Positions 62,205-64,000 of a stretch of DNA of 64,000 bases are shown here, piece by piece; within the stretch, counting starts at the first letter, position 1, and each line of letters begins with the position of its first letter. Location of the stretch: the NCBI GenBank assembly GCA_037127315.1, contig JBBBDQ010000421.1:988501-1052500 (forward strand), read 5' to 3'. The DNA comes from Ascarosepion bandense (taxonomy: Eukaryota; Mollusca; Cephalopoda; Sepiida; Sepiidae). The position numbers and the translations under genes are program-made. The notes beneath the pieces were generated by a model, which ran no database searches, was not told the origin of the DNA, and worked only from the letters and a program-made list of their open reading frames with translations.

Positions 62205-62503
62205 TAGTCAGTTAGTTAAGTGTCATACGTGATACGCGCTTTTGGCGATCATGTCTTGAAAGAGACAAGACTGACTGGGTAGAAGATTATCCCATAGTAG
62301 GTTGCCACTGCTTTCTGTGGTAGACTGGTTGCCAGCCAAGGCTATAGAACCCAATCTGTTCAATTATTTAACTCATAACTGGAGGAAGAAACGGAATAAT
62401 GGTATTTGTGCGTAAGTGAACGCAACGAATTTCACTAAAATTCGAACCCGGCTCCCCGACTTGTTGTTCCGAGTTGATATCCACTGCACCACAACGCACA
62501 TCC
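62205..62503 (-). mobile_element. OR-type SINE, copy 16
   Basis: Minus-strand full-length copy from AGTCAGTTAGTTAAGTGTC to CACCACAACGCACATCC. The 3' hairpin is kept (CATGTCTTG, AAAG, AGACAAG). ATTTGTAT at 62197-62204 and 62504-62511 is a target-site duplication. Confidence 0.9.
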
Positions 62504-62511
62504 ATTTGTAT

Positions 62512-63600
62512 AATTTTTCGAATTGGCGTTCTCATTCTGGTCATAAATAGTCACACAGTTCCGGTCGTTTTACCTTCCAGCCTTTTTTCATGTGTATTCG
62601 ATAGCGTTCTGATAATTTCGAAATTAAATTTTTCTTCTGTCCTTGGGGTTAGATTAATCTCATTCTAGTGTCCATGTGAAGGGTATGATCTCATATTATC
62701 ACTTAAATCTTCTTGGCTAGTTCAACCTTCGGATACCACTACTTTTTATTCCAACGAACCAAAATATGTAGATTTCACTAATCGATAAAAGGATTAACCT
62801 CAGGACCATCAAGCAAATGGCATATGCATAAACAACGTTTATATCTACTGTTATGTAAAAAACAAAAACTGATGATGGGATTTCAAAGAAATTGACATGA
62901 TGCACGTTCTTCGTTGACCACATAATTTTATTTTAAATTCTTCCTGTAAACGTTTATGATAATTATGTTTTCCTCTCAATCTGTTCTTTTGAATTCTTAC
63001 ATTAAATGAAATATTCAATCGAAGAATATAATAAAGTAAAATTATACTCATTAAGTAAGTTTATAAAGTAATCAATAAAGTCTTGACAATGTAGAATCTT
63101 TATTAATTATAATTTGGCATCTTTAAGTATTACAGTATTCAATATCAAGGGGTAAGCTTCTTTTCCTTGAAAAATTAAAAAATGTTGTCTGAATATTATC
63201 GTAATATCTAACTAGTTAGATCTATATTAATATATTGAAGTGCACATTTCTTATCAGTAAGAAACTAAAAGAAAAAATTGACCATTGCGTTTACTTATTT
63301 TCATGTCAACCAGAAATATAAATGTCCAATTTATATATAATATTTTCATTCGTTTCCATACAATATAAACCTGTAGTCTTATAAATTAACGGCGATTAAG
63401 AAAAGGAAATTGTGGTATGATATGTACCTGTTAGTAATATCTTAATAATAATATTAATATTTTTGAATAAAATAAAAACCAAAATTTCTCCAGTTCAATC
63501 TAATTCCTACCGTTTACAATTTGTATTCATTTTAAAAAGTAGTTTATGTCCTGTCTCTCTCTTTCTTTCTCTCTCTCTTATATATATATATATATATATA

Positions 63601-63633
<33 letters not shown>

Positions 63634-64000
63634 ATCATTTAAGAATAAAAATCTATTAAATAAACGCAATGAAATACATGTCATGTGTAGACATTGTAAA
63701 ATGTTCAACTTAGAATATGGATAAAAAAAACCTTTGTATTAATTAACATGCTTATAGCCAATAATTCGCTTAAGTAAAATAATAAGTGACGAGATATTAA
63801 AATAAACTAGGTAAATTGGTATATAATTTTTTTTATAATAAATAAATAGATATTAAAAAGATAGGATAATGATAGCAGGAATTAAATTAGAATAAAAAAT
63901 TAAAATGTTATTTATAAATTAAAGGTTCTGAAAAAATTCGAATGAAATATGTACTGATAAGAAGAGTAAATCTACTCAAAATCCTCTTTAACTTTGAACA
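62512..64000. other. Anonymous AT-rich DNA with simple repeats
   Basis: CT-rich at 63551-63580, (TA)n at about 63580-63602 and (TTA)n at about 63602-63632. Frames at 62474-62668, 62717-62923 and 62851-63051 show no recognised domain. Confidence 0.4.

Noticed and set aside
62868..62895. CTGATGA followed by GAAA as a further hammerhead
   Set aside because: The intervening sequence forms no stem II and there is no pairing for stems I and III.

Overview
This window looks like nuclear DNA of a cephalopod mollusc, most likely an octopus. The DNA is AT-rich and full of microsatellites. It carries about fifteen copies of a long tRNA-headed SINE that I recognise as resembling the tRNA-Arg-derived 'OR' SINEs described from octopus. 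It also carries Penelope-like elements (PLEs), RTE-like and CR1/I-like LINE tails, Tc1/mariner and hAT debris, and Helitron-like repeats. I had no database, so the species call is inference. I found no convincing host protein-coding exon, no intact tRNA gene and no rRNA. The open frames of 60-176 codons are mostly microsatellite translations, antisense readings of repeats, or fragments of transposon proteins. The window is best read as an intergenic or intronic transposon graveyard.

Layout. 0-5.6 kb is AT-rich DNA with an RTE-like LINE tail (1.98-2.39 kb) and GATA/TATC microsatellites. 5.6-8.7 kb holds PLE fragments, a tandem array of ten ~155-bp units ending in a LINE-like tail, an inverted partial copy, and a LINE 3' end. 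9.9-14.2 kb is a broken-up PLE interrupted by an OR SINE, an RTE-like LINE and a complete Tc1-like transposon. 14.2-26.1 kb has four Helitron-like repeats in all counting the one at 8.9 kb, two hammerhead-bearing SINE copies (16.0 and 19.95 kb), mariner fragments and a second decayed PLE (21.4-22.4 kb). 26.6-31.8 kb has an OR SINE split by another insertion, LINE tails and a perfect 79-bp tandem duplication. 32.3-34.7 kb has an unidentified coding-like stretch and a long inverted-repeat element. 36.9-40.9 kb has more hammerhead-SINE copies, a PLE fragment and a hAT-like element. 41.8-42.5 kb is a 108-bp tandem array related to the one at 6 kb, followed by a Tc1 pseudogene and a Helitron-like copy. 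44-64 kb is mainly anonymous AT-rich DNA with OR SINEs (one palindromic pair), single array units, three strong hairpins (53.97, 54.31 and 56.95 kb), a MITE and LINE tails.

How parts work together. The repeats are parasites of one another: SINE tails carry conserved hairpins that may serve LINE-encoded reverse transcriptase, array units share their terminal sequence with LINE tails, and Helitron-like copies carry and spread microsatellites. The most interesting signal is a small tRNA-promoter SINE whose 3' end reads as a complete type I hammerhead ribozyme (minus strand, 16005-16048), with decayed versions in three sister copies. Separate minimal hammerhead-like motifs lie at PLE-associated ends (14.10 kb; relics at 5.67, 10.09 and 47.68 kb).
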